Shown here piece by piece: positions 6,881 through 14,151 of a stretch of DNA of 19,742 bases. The stretch comes from DATIBL01 sp035457505 (GTDB lineage: Bacteria; Patescibacteriota; Minisyncoccia; Phycocordibacterales; UBA6899). Where the stretch lies: contig DATIBL010000046.1 in the NCBI GenBank assembly GCA_035457505.1, forward strand, positions 1 through 19,742, read 5' to 3'. The notes under the pieces are model-generated. The model had not been told where the DNA came from, searched no databases, and saw only the letters and a list, made by a program, of their open reading frames with translations. A program made the position numbers and the translations under genes. Within the stretch, counting starts at the first letter, position 1. Every line of letters starts with the position of its first letter.

Positions 6881-8398
6881 CTAGTGTGCGTGATCGTGAC
6901 CGTCTCCCGGCATTGCAGCCGCAGGGGCGGCAGCAGGTGCGTTCAGGATCTTGAGAGCGTCCTTAACGGTTGGCGTTTCGGCTGATGCGGTCATATGTTC
7001 CGGATCGGCATGCGTATCCGTATGCGCGGCACCCGCCATCGAGGCGAACCAGATCGGGAGAAAGATCGCAAAGGTCGAGATCAGGAAAAGCGAAAGTGAA
7101 ATATACCAGTTGCGGCGAAGCCGGAGCGCGTCTTCTTCATAGGCCTGATCTTTTGGTTCGCGAAGGCCGCTTTCGACGCCGTAGCGCACGGACTCTTCGT
7201 ACACTTTGCGCTCTTTTTCGATCGCGTCCTGTTTCGACTCAAGCTCTTTCAGCCGTGCACCCTGCTCGCCATCAGGGAGATGCAGCGAGACTTCCATGTT
7301 GCGGCGCTCGGATTCGAGCTTCGCGATCTGTGCTTCAAGCTTCTGGACCCTGAGTGCCGGAGTGCCGATCACGCGGCGGCGCTCACGGGAGTAGTACCAC
7401 CAGAGCGGAAGAATCCAGAGAAAGACCACGAACCAATTTCCCCACTCGAGCGGCTGACCAAAAATACCGTAACCCGTTTCGAGACCGTGCACATGCTCAA
7501 CGGCGGTTCCAAGCTGAGTATTGATCGTTTGATTGAAGTAGTGCTCCTGCGTCACGCGTTCAAGAAGATTGTGCTGGCCGGAATTGACCCACCAATCATG
7601 AGTGAACAGCCCGAGCGTGAGAATGAATCCTGCGACAAAGACCATGGCCCAGCCGTTGGCGCGCTCGATGCGATCTTTGCGCGCAACAAGCCAGTTCAGG
7701 CCGTTCACGCCAAGCACTGCGAGGATGGCGAGCAGAAGGAGCGGAACGACGCGGCCGATGGCATGCACAAGGAACATCGTCCATCCATAGAAGACATCCG
7801 CGGAGGATGCGATCTCGATCAGGATGAGCGGCGTCGCGGGGTGCGGACAGCCGACACCGATGTTGCCAAGAAAGAGGCCGAGGAGAAACGCTTTGAGATA
7901 GTCTTTCTGCGCCTGAATGAACGCCGGTGCGGAGCCGGTATAGCTCGGCATATGGAATTTGACGAGGCCGATCTCGGCAAGCGCGAACACGTAGGCAAAG
8001 ATGCCGGCGAAGAAGTAGACCCAGTTTTTGATGTCTTCGACTTGAGCACCGAGAAGATCGAGCCCAGCCTTGCCCGCGAGCGCAGCGAGTGCGCCGTAGG
8101 TCGAGAGCATGAGCGCCACACCAGCACCGAACGAGAGCGCCATGCCGAGGCCCTTTCCGAGACCCTTGCCCATCGCGAGCGGAACGATGACGAATGCGAG
8201 CGGGAGCGTACAGGGCATCACGATCATCGTGAGCCCGGCGGCAAAGGAGAAGAAGAACCAACCGAGCTTCCCGAGCTCAGAGTCCCCGCCGACGGCCGGA
8301 GCCAGAAACAAGAACCACAGAAGCCCGAGAACAAAGGTCGCCAGAAGGACGACGCTTGCGACGATCAGGCCTGTTCGAAGTCCGCTCGATTGTTGCAT
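6881..8398 (-). CDS. DsbD/CcdA-like two-cysteine membrane protein with coiled coil and His-rich tail
   Basis: 505 residues. The membrane core resembles the thiol-transporting domain of DsbD/CcdA: one cysteine in MPCTLPLA (C63) and its partner in GVGCPHPATP (C184), each next to prolines and in the middle of a helix. Such proteins pass reducing equivalents from cytosolic thioredoxin to outside partners. Further helices lie at about 205-231, 249-265 and 320-336. A charged coiled coil follows (about 349-404), then a last helix (about 431-453) and a tail with THADPEH and HDHAH (501-505). A loop at 267-304 carries several histidines. The open frame extends to 8629 but overlaps the Trx-like gene, and ATG 8398 (17 bases after that gene's stop) gives a proper N-terminal helix. 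The upstream Trx-like gene strongly supports a redox relay. Confidence 0.82.
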   Translation of the reverse strand: MQQSSGLRTGLIVASVVLLATFVLGLLWFLFLAPAVGGDSELGKLGWFFFSFAAGLTMIVMPCTLPLAFVIVPLAMGKGLGKGLGMALSFGAGVALMLSTYGALAALAGKAGLDLLGAQVEDIKNWVYFFAGIFAYVFALAEIGLVKFHMPSYTGSAPAFIQAQKDYLKAFLLGLFLGNIGVGCPHPATPLILIEIASSADVFYGWTMFLVHAIGRVVPLLLLAILAVLGVNGLNWLVARKDRIERANGWAMVFVAGFILTLGLFTHDWWVNSGQHNLLERVTQEHYFNQTINTQLGTAVEHVHGLETGYGIFGQPLEWGNWFVVFLWILPLWWYYSRERRRVIGTPALRVQKLEAQIAKLESERRNMEVSLHLPDGEQGARLKELESKQDAIEKERKVYEESVRYGVESGLREPKDQAYEEDALRLRRNWYISLSLFLISTFAIFLPIWFASMAGAAHTDTHADPEHMTASAETPTVKDALKILNAPAAAPAAAMPGDGHDHAH

Positions 8399-8415
8399 AG
8401 CAATAAAAAAGAACG

Positions 8416-8697
8416 TTACGCTCCGGGAGCTTCTTCCCCGGATAATGCTTTGAGTTTCTCGAGAAATTGCTCTTTGTTGAAACCGCCAGTCGCCCACACC
8501 TCGCCGTTGAGCAGAATTCCCGGCGAAGCAAAGATCTGATGTTTGGACACGAGCTCCTGTCCTTCGGGCGTGATGATGCTGATCTCTTTGTGTGTGACAT
8601 TGGGCCAATCTTTTGCAATCTCTCCCCAATAGGTCTCAAACTCGTGGCAATGCACGCATCCAGGCGCAGTCAAAACGTCGAGCGAAATGTTCTTCAT
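8416..8697 (-). CDS. Small thioredoxin-like protein (CVHC), first gene of copper/thiol operon
   Basis: 93 residues with a minimal thioredoxin fold: beta strand, active site C14-V-H-C17 after TAPG, and the cis-proline in FASPG (P59) followed by ILLNGE. There is no signal peptide or membrane segment, so it should act in the cytosol. That suits it as electron donor to the DsbD-like protein encoded 17 bases downstream. It lies between classic thioredoxin and the small glutaredoxin-like thioredoxins in size. A TATAAT box ends six bases before the ATG, so the operon mRNA is probably leaderless. The reductase that would recharge it is not in the window. Confidence 0.88.
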   Translation of the reverse strand: MKNISLDVLTAPGCVHCHEFETYWGEIAKDWPNVTHKEISIITPEGQELVSKHQIFASPGILLNGEVWATGGFNKEQFLEKLKALSGEEAPGA

Positions 8698-8703
8698 CTC
8701 TAT

Positions 8704-8709
8704 ATTATA
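8704..8709 (-). promoter_or_regulatory. TATAAT promoter of the copper/thiol operon, leaderless
   Basis: A perfect TATAAT on the minus strand ends six bases before the ATG at 8697, so transcription should begin at the start codon. The -35 position (8727-8732, TATCTT) is poor, which suggests activator dependence. A GGAGG on the minus strand lies 17 bases before the ATG, too far to be a normal SD and upstream of the predicted transcript. Confidence 0.6.
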
Positions 8710-8736
8710 AAATACCTCCCGCGCCGAAGATAGCGG

Positions 8737-8745
8737 TTATCCACA
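8737..8745 (+). promoter_or_regulatory. Perfect DnaA-box-like nonamer
   Basis: TTATCCACA matches the strong DnaA box exactly. It lies just upstream of the copper/thiol operon promoter, in the 8698-8887 gap, next to an AT-rich stretch (8701-8714). It is single, so an origin is not implied; it could be a chance match or a DnaA-responsive operator. Confidence 0.3.
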
Positions 8746-8856
8746 TTTGAGGCTTTGTTGAGCGCTGAAAATTTTTTGCACGCTGCGGGACGGCCTGCCT
8801 CAGCACTGGGAGCCTCGCGCGCGCCGGCTTTTCATTTTTTCGTGCCCATGCAAACA

Positions 8857-8864
8857 TATATATA
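8857..8864 (+). promoter_or_regulatory. Possible -10 region of the 8888 gene
   Basis: TATATATA lies 23 bases before the ATG at 8888. A T-rich stretch (8831-8840) occupies roughly the -35 area. AGAGGAAG (8864-8871) is 16 bases from the ATG, too far to be a confident SD. The rest of the gap 8761-8850 shows no clear hairpin or gene. Confidence 0.3.
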
Positions 8865-8887
8865 GAGGAAGTTTTCTTCGGACGATC

Positions 8888-9526
8888 ATGCCCTATATCC
8901 CCCAAACGAAAGACGATCCGATGCGTCAGACGCTCGACCCGCTGATCGGCGAGGTGCGATCCGCAATCATCGCCGTCGCAAAGACGACCGACTCGGCGGC
9001 GCTCATGCTCGCCTACCAAGATATTCTCGAGGCGATCGTGGCGTGCATCTCCCGCGACGCCGTGCCGGATGCGCCGGTTCGCGGCCTCCGCTACCGCTAT
9101 CATCTCAATCCGATCTTGGGCGATCTCGCCGGAGCCGCTGCAGAGTTTGCAGACCGGACGCACTCTCCGCACGAACGCGGGGCGCCGACCGTGGAGCGCG
9201 TACTCATCGACGCGGCCCATGTTTCTCGAATGCAGTGGAAAGCGCGGAGCACGCTCCGAAAAGCTGCGTATGCGCTCGGAGAAGAACTCGCGCGCGACAA
9301 ACTCGCAGCGCTACCGGCCCGACTCAACTACACGATCTCAGAGCTTGCCTGTTTTGCGGCGAAGGATCGGGTTGCGACCATCTCGCGCGCACATGCCACG
9401 CTCCTTGGGCTCTTTCGATGGTTCTATGCGACATATGCCCGGCCCTATGAGGATCATGCGATCGGATACTATGGCGACACGGAAGGATACCGTGCGCTCT
9501 TCGGGAAAGATGACTCGTCCAAGTAA
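8888..9526 (+). CDS. Hypothetical protein resembling a short CPR/phage family (MPYI... PYED)
   Basis: 212 residues, soluble and mostly helical. It starts MPYIPQ and ends with RLNYTISEL (about 144-152), then a helix, then PYEDHAIGYYGD. From memory this start and end resemble a small family of unknown function common in CPR genomes and phages (I believe annotated as DUF6899), usually near 100 residues. Here the two conserved ends are separated by about 120 extra residues, as if the domain were duplicated or had an insertion. The middle is Ala/Arg-rich with many short helices. It is monocistronic, divergent from the copper operon, and ends in a strong terminator. Function is unknown; the family link is a recollection, not a search result. 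Confidence 0.7.
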   Translation: MPYIPQTKDDPMRQTLDPLIGEVRSAIIAVAKTTDSAALMLAYQDILEAIVACISRDAVPDAPVRGLRYRYHLNPILGDLAGAAAEFADRTHSPHERGAPTVERVLIDAAHVSRMQWKARSTLRKAAYALGEELARDKLAALPARLNYTISELACFAAKDRVATISRAHATLLGLFRWFYATYARPYEDHAIGYYGDTEGYRALFGKDDSSK

Positions 9527-9529
9527 AAG

Positions 9530-9557
9530 AAAGACCCCGCCGAAGCGGGGTCTTTTT
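9530..9557. terminator. Bidirectional terminator between the 8888 and 9568 genes
   Basis: AAAGACCCCGC (9530-9540) pairs perfectly with GCGGGGTCTTT (9545-9555) around a CGAA tetraloop. Ts follow on the plus strand, and the A-rich flank gives Ts on the minus strand. It serves both convergent genes. Confidence 0.92.
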
Positions 9558-9567
9558 CATTCGACGA

Positions 9568-12426
9568 TCACGATGACGCGACAGGGAGCACCGGGTTCGG
9601 AAGGAATTCCTCCCAATCGATGCGAATGCCTTTGCGACCCTTCGGCTCATTCAAGAGGCGGAAGAGCTGGTCGTAGCGAAGCGTGCGGCGAAGGATCGGA
9701 TACTCCGGTCCATCCACCGGCAGTCCGATGAACGAGACGCCGGTGTTGTTGGGAGCGAAACCGCGTTCGCCATAGGCATCGGTTTCTGTTCCGGACGCGG
9801 TCATCTCGTAGAGCGCATACGGCGTTGAGACACTTGAAAAGAAGTGCTTGTCGCCATAGGTCTTGAGCGTGAGCCGCCCGTCGAAGATGCGCGAATAATT
9901 CCCGCGCATCAGATCGTTTGCGACTGCTCCTGCGAGCGGGTCGTTCCAGGAGCTCATGCGCGCGGGAGATCCGCGAAACTCGAGCCCGTATTCGTATCCC
10001 CCCGGCGCCTGCACGGTGCCGAAGGCGATGGTCGTCTTGCTGTATCGCGGCGCGCGGATGAGGCGCTTCAGATCTGCCTCACGCGAACGCCAGCGTGCAT
10101 ACTCTGACGTGAGCTTGAGCCGCATCCAGCTTGCGTAGAGATCTCCTTCCGTGAATTCGCCCTCGACGGAATGATCGACGTGGTTGCCCGATCCCTGATT
10201 GATAAACCCGGGATCGCGGCGATCAACAAGCTCCCCGCGGAAATGCGAACCGCCGCGAAGGATGAGATTGCTGTCCACGGCATGCGAGAGGACCGCGTGG
10301 AAGAAGTCCATGTTCGGACAAATATGGCTGTCGAACAACTCCTCCATCTGCGCGCCGGTCCAATCTTCGCCGCGAATGTGGAACTGGCGAAGATAGGTCA
10401 TGATCGTCTGACTCATGATGTCGAGTCGCTTTTCCACGCCGCGAATATTTGCAGCATGGCGAAGCATGTCGGCGCCGAAGCGTTCGAGCTCGGCATAGGT
10501 CATCCGATTGGGATGATGCTCCTGTTGCGTCGGGAAGTTGTGCCCCTGCACTCCGTCGTCGTTCATATTGAAGAAGGCGATCGGGAACTTCGCGAGACGC
10601 CGTTCGGAGAAAAGCCCCGCTCGGCGCATGAGATGGATCGCTGCTTCGGCGACGCCAAGGAAGCGTTTCAGCTCGTTGCACCAGAGGAAGACTTTCGCCT
10701 TGCCGCCCCAGTGCGGGTCGGTGGCAGTCATGAGCCAGATGTAGCGCTCGTCCTGCCAGCTCGCGAACGAGGGCGGGGTTTTCGAGGTGCGGACAAGAGG
10801 CGCAAGCGCAGCCGGTGAGCGCGGAGAGATCGGGATCTCGTCGATATCGATCGCTCCATGATGCGCGGAGAGCATGAGCGCGCCGGGCTTGAACTGATCG
10901 TTCCCGATGGCAGCTTCGATCGGGTGTACCGTGCGGACCGTTCCGCCGATTGATTCCCGAAGGAAGCGATCGTTCACGACGATCGGCGCGACGCACACTT
11001 GCGCCGAGCTGCGCACTCCGGAGCGATCGGCCTCGCGGACCGTCGAGCGATAGCTCACGGCATACGGATGGCAGACCACCGTGAGCTTGGCGAGTTCGCC
11101 GCGCAGGAGTTTCGGACTATGCCGCGAGACAAACCGCTCGAGCAAACTGGTGGTGACCGCGACATGGGACGGAATACTGATCTCCACGAGATCTTCGCCG
11201 AACTTCATCATCGTCGAACCGACGCCGACCACTTTCGCATTCGGCAGCGCGTCTTCGATCTTCCGGATCACGAACGACCGGAATTTGTTCACCAAACGGC
11301 GCTTATGCACCGCGGTGATGTTGGAGATGATCGTGCGCGACTGCTGTTCGCGCAATTCGGCGACGCGGCGTTCGGCGTTCTCGATCTCCGAAGCGGGAGC
11401 ATCGTCCGACTTTTCGAGCCGGCGGAGCTCTGTTTCCGCCATGCGGATCTGGATGCCGAGCTTATGCCATTTCACGATCGTGAGATAGCGCATGTGCCAG
11501 TGCGCGCCGGCCGCGATGATCTGTTCTTCGCGATAGCCGAGGACCACGAACACCTTGCCCGGAAATTCGGGCGTGTTGTCGGGTCGGACGGCGACCTTGT
11601 GCAAGCCGGAGAGCAGGTCGATGAAGACTTCCTCGGGCGTGATATAGAGGAGCTCATCCTCGGGTTTGTCCCGAAGGATGCGCTTTGCCTCGTCTTGGTA
11701 GTGGAGCGCGAGCACGCCGACCTTCACGTTGCTCCCCTGCACGCGGGAACGGTACGTCGCGAGCGGACCCGCAGACTTGCCGAATTCCACGTCAAAGATG
11801 TTCGTGAGAACGATCGCGTTTGCGCCAAGCATGGCGGCTTCGGCGAACTTCTGCCGGACCGGGTTGTCCTGGATCAGCCGCGTATGCGGAAGACCGAGGT
11901 TCACGCCGTTGACGATCATCACCTTCCACGACTTGCGGAGCGTGCCGACGAATTTCGCATCGCAGGGCGACTTCGCGCTGGTGGGGGCGATCTTGATCTC
12001 CTCGCCTGCGAGATCTTCTTTTGAGCCGATGCGTCCGAGGCCGCGCATGAAGTCTGCGGCTTTGACGTTCATCTTGGTGACGCCCATAAGGAGGCGTGCA
12101 CGCTCTTCGATCCATTCGCGCGGGATATGCTTATTGACCTTCTCCCAGCCGGCGACCGCTTCGTCGAGATCGCTGTTGTGCGCGATCCACTTCTTGAACT
12201 CGAGTTCGATCTTAGCGCTCCAATAGATGCGCTTCGCTTCGCTCACAAGCTCTTCGAGCGTGAGGGCATGCTTCGGGTCCGACAATTCGGACGCGAATGT
12301 TTCCATGATCCGACTATAGAGGCGCGCCGGATCAATGAGCGCCTGAGCGCTTCCGATCTCATGGCGCAGCCACTTGCGCAGGCCGGGAATCGCTTCCCAG
12401 ACGGGGCTCGGTTTGGGGATGGGCAT
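9568..12426 (-). CDS. Large unknown protein, possible tandem metallophosphoesterase-like domains
   Basis: 952 residues with no signal peptide or clear membrane helix. The frame is open to 12570, but AGGAGG five bases before ATG 12426 fixes the start. A helical N-terminus (1-135) is followed by two regions that each recall calcineurin-like phosphoesterases in order. Region 1 (about 165-530): VMIVNG, GANAIVLTNIFD (201-212), VVLGYREE (294-301), VVCHPY (450-455) and SAHHGA (520-525), so the metal motifs look degenerate. A coiled coil (about 325-362) is inserted. Region 2 (about 560-925): ATDPHWGG (568-575), NMNDDG (620-625), GSGNHVDH (745-752) and YGDKH (857-861), which could stand for DxH, GD, GNH and GHxH. 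This domain call is by eye only. It is monocistronic, with a strong SD and its own terminator. Confidence 0.6.
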   Translation of the reverse strand: MPIPKPSPVWEAIPGLRKWLRHEIGSAQALIDPARLYSRIMETFASELSDPKHALTLEELVSEAKRIYWSAKIELEFKKWIAHNSDLDEAVAGWEKVNKHIPREWIEERARLLMGVTKMNVKAADFMRGLGRIGSKEDLAGEEIKIAPTSAKSPCDAKFVGTLRKSWKVMIVNGVNLGLPHTRLIQDNPVRQKFAEAAMLGANAIVLTNIFDVEFGKSAGPLATYRSRVQGSNVKVGVLALHYQDEAKRILRDKPEDELLYITPEEVFIDLLSGLHKVAVRPDNTPEFPGKVFVVLGYREEQIIAAGAHWHMRYLTIVKWHKLGIQIRMAETELRRLEKSDDAPASEIENAERRVAELREQQSRTIISNITAVHKRRLVNKFRSFVIRKIEDALPNAKVVGVGSTMMKFGEDLVEISIPSHVAVTTSLLERFVSRHSPKLLRGELAKLTVVCHPYAVSYRSTVREADRSGVRSSAQVCVAPIVVNDRFLRESIGGTVRTVHPIEAAIGNDQFKPGALMLSAHHGAIDIDEIPISPRSPAALAPLVRTSKTPPSFASWQDERYIWLMTATDPHWGGKAKVFLWCNELKRFLGVAEAAIHLMRRAGLFSERRLAKFPIAFFNMNDDGVQGHNFPTQQEHHPNRMTYAELERFGADMLRHAANIRGVEKRLDIMSQTIMTYLRQFHIRGEDWTGAQMEELFDSHICPNMDFFHAVLSHAVDSNLILRGGSHFRGELVDRRDPGFINQGSGNHVDHSVEGEFTEGDLYASWMRLKLTSEYARWRSREADLKRLIRAPRYSKTTIAFGTVQAPGGYEYGLEFRGSPARMSSWNDPLAGAVANDLMRGNYSRIFDGRLTLKTYGDKHFFSSVSTPYALYEMTASGTETDAYGERGFAPNNTGVSFIGLPVDGPEYPILRRTLRYDQLFRLLNEPKGRKGIRIDWEEFLPNPVLPVASS

Positions 12427-12431
12427 GATGT

Positions 12432-12437
12432 CCTCCT
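12432..12437 (-). promoter_or_regulatory. Strong SD of the 952-aa protein gene
   Basis: AGGAGG on the minus strand, five bases before ATG 12426, is the best SD in the window and rules out the 48-residue N-terminal extension. A 7-base inverted repeat (12440-12446 with 12476-12482) lies directly upstream in the leader and could fold next to the SD. Confidence 0.75.
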
Positions 12438-12499
12438 CGCGTTGTTGTTGTCGGTATCGTGTCGTCGTGTCAACGAACAACGAACCTTTCTCTCCGTGC

Positions 12500-12505
12500 A
12501 TTGTA
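12500..12505 (-). promoter_or_regulatory. Possible -10 of the 952-aa protein gene
   Basis: TACAAT on the minus strand would give a leader of roughly 65-70 bases carrying the SD. The -35 position (TGTCCG) is weak. The remainder of the 12427-12572 gap holds no recognisable gene. Confidence 0.35.
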
Positions 12506-12572
12506 GCGAGCGCCCGGACAAGCGGACACGTTGACAAAGTGCCTCTCGTGGCCTGTCCTGCGAAACGCAAAT

Positions 12573-12600
12573 AAAAAAACGCCGCACGGAGGGTGCAGCG
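12573..12600 (-). terminator. Terminator of the deoxyribosyltransferase-like gene
   Basis: On the minus strand CGCTGCAC (12593-12600) pairs with GTGCGGCG (12580-12587), one G-T wobble, five-base loop, followed by seven Ts (12573-12579). Confidence 0.85.
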
Positions 12601-12622
12601 GTTCGGCTTGTGGCTTTCCGGC

Positions 12623-13105
12623 TCAGGCGAGGCTCGGATACGGGCGCAAGACGCGAGACGGCCATTCGTAGACGCGCTGCCTGGTCTCGTCGATCGAGAG
12701 GATCACGATATCGCGCGACGGATCGCGAATACGCGCGAGGGCGAGAATGTGCGTCAGAGACCAGACCGGAATCCCGCGTTCATGCGCGTGCAGCATTTCT
12801 TTGCCGACGCCGGCCAGATACAGGCCATCGGGATATGGGAGCCCGACCAGCGCGGCGCATCCAGGGATGAGATCGTCGAGAAAATATTGCATCACCGCAC
12901 GGGAGCCGGCCGTGTCATATTCCTCAGGCGAGAACCGAGCTTTAATGGCCTCCGCCCGTTTCACGACAGCGCGCGACCCGGGATTCACGATCGTGTGGCC
13001 CGGAAACGCCGCTTTCAGAAAACCGATGCAGCGACGCTCGAGTGCTGTGCGGTAGGTATTGATGGGGTGCGCAAAATACACGCGCGGGCGATCGGAGGGC
13101 GACAT
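12623..13105 (-). CDS. Nucleoside 2-deoxyribosyltransferase-like protein
   Basis: 160 residues with a Rossmann-like layout. VYFAHPINTY (9-18) is the phosphate/sugar-binding first loop. A central LIPGCAALVGLPYPDG (79-94) is followed by GVGKEMLHAHERGIPVW (99-115), the usual pattern of a strand, a Gly-rich turn with Glu, a helix, and a strand in the deoxyribosyltransferase/DUF4406-type superfamily. These enzymes cleave or exchange nucleoside N-glycosidic bonds and are often found in phages and in salvage or defence settings. AAGGAG six bases before the ATG fixes the start. The gene is monocistronic, with its own terminator, and divergent from the DsbA-type gene. Substrate and exact reaction are unknown; the superfamily call is fairly good. 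Confidence 0.72.
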   Translation of the reverse strand: MSPSDRPRVYFAHPINTYRTALERRCIGFLKAAFPGHTIVNPGSRAVVKRAEAIKARFSPEEYDTAGSRAVMQYFLDDLIPGCAALVGLPYPDGLYLAGVGKEMLHAHERGIPVWSLTHILALARIRDPSRDIVILSIDETRQRVYEWPSRVLRPYPSLA

Positions 13106-13111
13106 GGCGTT

Positions 13112-13117
13112 CTCCTT
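13112..13117 (-). promoter_or_regulatory. SD of the deoxyribosyltransferase-like gene
   Basis: AAGGAG on the minus strand lies six bases before ATG 13105. A TAGCAT (13130-13135, minus strand) a little upstream could be the -10 element, but no -35 is convincing. Confidence 0.6.
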
Positions 13118-13240
13118 GCTTCCGTCTGCATGCTACCGAATCTCCTCAAAAAGGCGTATTGACCGGAGGCGGAGGACATTGCAGAGCCAAGGGAGTTCAT
13201 GCTCCGTACGGCAAGGCGGCTTCGTCGACCTTGCGATCTG

Positions 13241-13249
13241 TGATATATT
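13241..13249 (+). promoter_or_regulatory. Extended -10 promoter of the DsbA-type gene
   Basis: TGA followed by TATATT (13244-13249) forms an extended -10. The expected -35 (13221-13226, TTCGTC) is weak. The leader would be about 20 bases and ends in CCTCCT directly before the ATG, with no SD. Confidence 0.45.
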
Positions 13250-13275
13250 TTCCCTGTTATCACTCACGACCTCCT

Positions 13276-14139
13276 ATGACCAAGGAACTCGATCCGAACG
13301 CATCGCAGGGCTCCGCGCCGAAAGAGAGCGCTCCCGCCGCATCTCCACAGACCACCGCCAAAGAAGAAAGCAGCCTCGCGGTCCCGATCGCGATCGTTTT
13401 CGCCGGCGCACTCGTTGCTGCCGCGATCATCTATTCCGACACGACCACGCCGCGCGTCGCTCCATCGCTTGGCGCCGAGCAAGTTGCAGCCGCACCGACC
13501 GGACCATCGGACGACGACCGTGCTCCGGCAGAACTTCTCGTGATCCGGCCGACCGACCACGTCCTCGGCAACCCGAGCGCAGAAGTCGTGATCTTCGAGT
13601 GGTCGGACACCGAGTGCCCGTTCTGTAAGCGCTTCCACGAGACGATGGTTCAGGTCATGCAGCAGTACGGCACGAACGGCAACGTCGCCTGGGTCTATCG
13701 TCACTTCCCGCTCGACCAGATCCATCCGAAGGCGCGCAAAGAAGGCGAAGCGCTTGAGTGCGCTGCCGAGATCGGCGGAAATGCCGGGTTCTGGAAATTT
13801 GCCGATCGCATTTTCGAGGTCACCCCGGCGAACAACGGTCTTGATCCCGAGCAGCTCCCGGTAATTGCCAAGGAGGTCGGCCTCGATGTAGGCGCATTCA
13901 CGTCCTGCCTTTCGAGCGGCAAATACGCACAGCGCATCGAGTCGGACTACCAGGAAGGCGTCGTCGCGGGCGTGCGCGGCACTCCGTACTCGATCGTGAT
14001 TAACACGCGCACCGGCAAGCAGTTCCCGATCAACGGCGCACTCCCCTACGAGAGCGTAAAGACGATCCTCGGACTCGCAAGCGCAGCTCCGGCGAATGCG
14101 CCCGAAGCTCCCGCGCCAACCCCGGCTCCGGCGCAATAA
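13276..14139 (+). CDS. Membrane-anchored DsbA-family thiol oxidoreductase
   Basis: 287 residues. A polar cytosolic N-terminus, one membrane helix (about 34-53) and a flexible linker are followed by a thioredoxin-fold domain with active site C114-P-F-C117 (in TECPFCKRF), an inserted helical part, and the cis-proline loop RGTPYSIV (P237). CPFC with a helical insertion is the DsbA/BdbD (DSBA-like, Thioredoxin_4) type, which introduces or shuffles disulfides outside the membrane. Two more cysteines (C162, C211) lie in the helical region. The tail is Ala/Pro-rich. The open frame begins at 13159, but ATG 13276 gives a sensible anchor and lies after the promoter. It may be a partner of the DsbD-like protein of the copper operon, though it is not linked to it. 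Confidence 0.9.
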   Translation: MTKELDPNASQGSAPKESAPAASPQTTAKEESSLAVPIAIVFAGALVAAAIIYSDTTTPRVAPSLGAEQVAAAPTGPSDDDRAPAELLVIRPTDHVLGNPSAEVVIFEWSDTECPFCKRFHETMVQVMQQYGTNGNVAWVYRHFPLDQIHPKARKEGEALECAAEIGGNAGFWKFADRIFEVTPANNGLDPEQLPVIAKEVGLDVGAFTSCLSSGKYAQRIESDYQEGVVAGVRGTPYSIVINTRTGKQFPINGALPYESVKTILGLASAAPANAPEAPAPTPAPAQ

Positions 14140-14151
14140 TCTCCAAGCACG

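Noticed and set aside
7280..8539. 419-codon plus-strand frame opposite the DsbD-like gene
   Set aside because: Antisense shadow. Its Glu/Arg/His-rich composition mirrors the membrane protein on the coding strand.
8399..8629. 77-residue N-terminal extension of the DsbD-like protein
   Set aside because: It lies within the Trx-like gene in another frame and has no membrane or domain character; ATG 8398 gives a proper first helix.
8698..8760. Replication origin suggested by the DnaA box and AT-rich stretch
   Set aside because: Only one box was seen, with no dnaA, dnaN or other origin-linked genes in the window.
10999..12024. 341-codon plus-strand frame opposite the 952-aa gene
   Set aside because: The minus strand has the strong SD, longer frame and clean boundaries; this frame has none.
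12427..12570. 48-residue extension of the 952-aa protein
   Set aside because: AGGAGG sits exactly before ATG 12426, and the extension reads through the leader and promoter region.
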